64,000 nucleotides of DNA, from NCBI GenBank assembly GCA_007120035.1, contig SKON01000054.1:1-64000 (forward strand), read 5' to 3'. Under the pieces are notes generated by a model that did no database searches, was not told the DNA's origin, and saw only the letters and a list, made by a program, of their open reading frames with translations. Positions 62,416 to 64,000 of this stretch are shown here, one piece after another. Position 1 is the first letter of the stretch; each line of letters starts with the position of its first letter. This stretch comes from Myxococcales bacterium (GTDB lineage: Bacteria > Myxococcota_A > Bradymonadia > Bradymonadales > Bradymonadaceae). The translations under genes were made by a program, and so were the position numbers.

Positions 62416-62750
62416 ACCCACGGGTGTGATCCACGTTGATCGGTTGGCCCGCAGCCCGCAGCGGGCCTTGGCCCGCGAGGACCCTCGGGCGTAGCCCGAC
62501 TCGCTTTAGCCTCGTGGCCTTGGCCCGAGGGGAGGTTCCGCGTCGCCCACTAACTCCGTCACAAAATCGGTCCTCCTTGGGGATTCATCCACCAGCGACC
62601 CCAGGAGGCGAAACTGGCACCTCCCCTCGGGCCAAGGCCACGAGGCTGGAAGAGTCGGGCCTGAAACAGCGGCCCGAACGTCCTCGCGGGCCAAGGCCCG
62701 CTGCGGAATGGAGACAACCCACCGACGGAAACCGATCGCACCCGTGACCC
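62416..62750. repeat. long inverted repeat between groEL and the kinase operon
   Basis: Core arms 62,456-62,536 and 62,619-62,705 are inverted copies (CCGCAGCGGGCCTTGGCCCG ... GGCCCGAGGGGAGGT). They differ by a few substitutions and short indels. Weaker matches extend outward to CACGGGTGTGAT / ATCGCACCCGTG. Each arm contains its own small palindromes (CGGGCCTTGGCCCG). The ~80-bp spacer carries CCTCCTTGGGG / CCCCAGGAGG, another hairpin. No gene is visible in 62,333-62,829. The sequence differs from the 1-kb and 54-kb elements, so it is a separate family. Confidence 0.78.
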
Positions 62751-62778
62751 ACTCTCCAGGGCTCAAGCGCCCACAAAC

Positions 62779-62807
62779 AAAAAGCCCCCGCATCGCGGGG
62801 GCTTTTT
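62779..62807 (-). terminator. intrinsic terminator of groEL
   Basis: GCCCCCGC / GCGGGGGC stem with ATC loop, flanked by AAAAA and TTTTT, so it can work in both directions. It lies 22 bp after the groEL stop. Confidence 0.93.
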
Positions 62808-62829
62808 GCTACTCACTGATCGACAGAGC

Positions 62830-64000
<1,171 letters not shown>

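Overview
The window is GC-rich chromosomal DNA with dense genes and a codon bias toward C in third position. It looks like a member of the Myxococcota/Bradymonadota side of the old Deltaproteobacteria. Pointers are four eukaryote-like Ser/Thr protein kinases, a REC-PATAN-roadblock regulator, three bactofilins in a row, many lipoproteins with acidic or Cys-rich linkers, a non-flagellar type III export gate protein, and an rpmI-rplT-pheST-ihfA-merR-rpoD block. I saw no integrase, transposase, phage gene or CRISPR array. The affiliation is inferred from gene content, not from a search.

Layout. 1-1.4 kb: start of an XPB-like helicase gene (cut by the window edge) and a repeat-filled gap with a 30-bp tandem array, a REP-like hairpin pair and 7-bp repeats. 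1.4-5.8 kb: kinase, PilZ protein and the murein-recycling ligase Mpl. 5.9-8.9 kb: small secreted proteins and a three-gene envelope operon ending in a lamin-tail-like lipoprotein. 8.9-13.6 kb: a large lipase-like lipoprotein followed by a FadL-type porin. 13.8-16.7 kb: three bactofilins, the third fused to a SAP DNA-binding motif, then pyrE and an alpha/beta hydrolase. 16.6-23.5 kb: zinc-ribbon/FHA protein, lipoprotein, orphan sctV, an Asn-Gln repeat lipoprotein and a kinase. 23.6-31 kb: rpoD, merR-like, ihfA, pheT, pheS, rplT, rpmI and tRNA-Val(GAC), all on the minus strand. 31-34 kb: a DciA/DUF721 protein, a DEAD-box helicase with a DbpA-type RNA-binding domain, and a lipoprotein. 34-44 kb: two methyltransferases with long disordered or coiled-coil parts, a HEAT-repeat protein, a lipoprotein with all four catalytic residues of animal peptidylarginine deiminases, phosphatidylserine decarboxylase, another FadL-like porin and a histidine kinase. 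44-51 kb: roadblock proteins, an M61-like peptidase, an MBL-fold hydrolase and a transglutaminase-like protein. 51-54.3 kb: a cysteine-synthesis operon. 54.3-62.8 kb: inverted REP-like repeats, a membrane spermidine-synthase-like protein, a parvulin lipoprotein, two kinases and a second inverted repeat. The end is groEL, cut by the window edge.

The most interesting unit is 51,055-54,269. It encodes an Rrf2 regulator with a palindrome over its own -10, a cysteine-synthase homologue that has lost the PLP lysine and other PLP-contact motifs, a CysO/ThiS-like sulfur carrier capped by two residues after Gly-Gly, an intact CysM, and a JAMM protease. I read it as protein-carried sulfide assimilation, with the JAMM enzyme uncapping the carrier and a cysteine-synthase pseudoenzyme acting as partner of the Rrf2 repressor (compare CymR-CysK). 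Other standouts are the arginine-deiminase lipoprotein, the bactofilin-SAP fusion, and the dispersed REP-like elements whose hairpin sequences change while pairing is kept.
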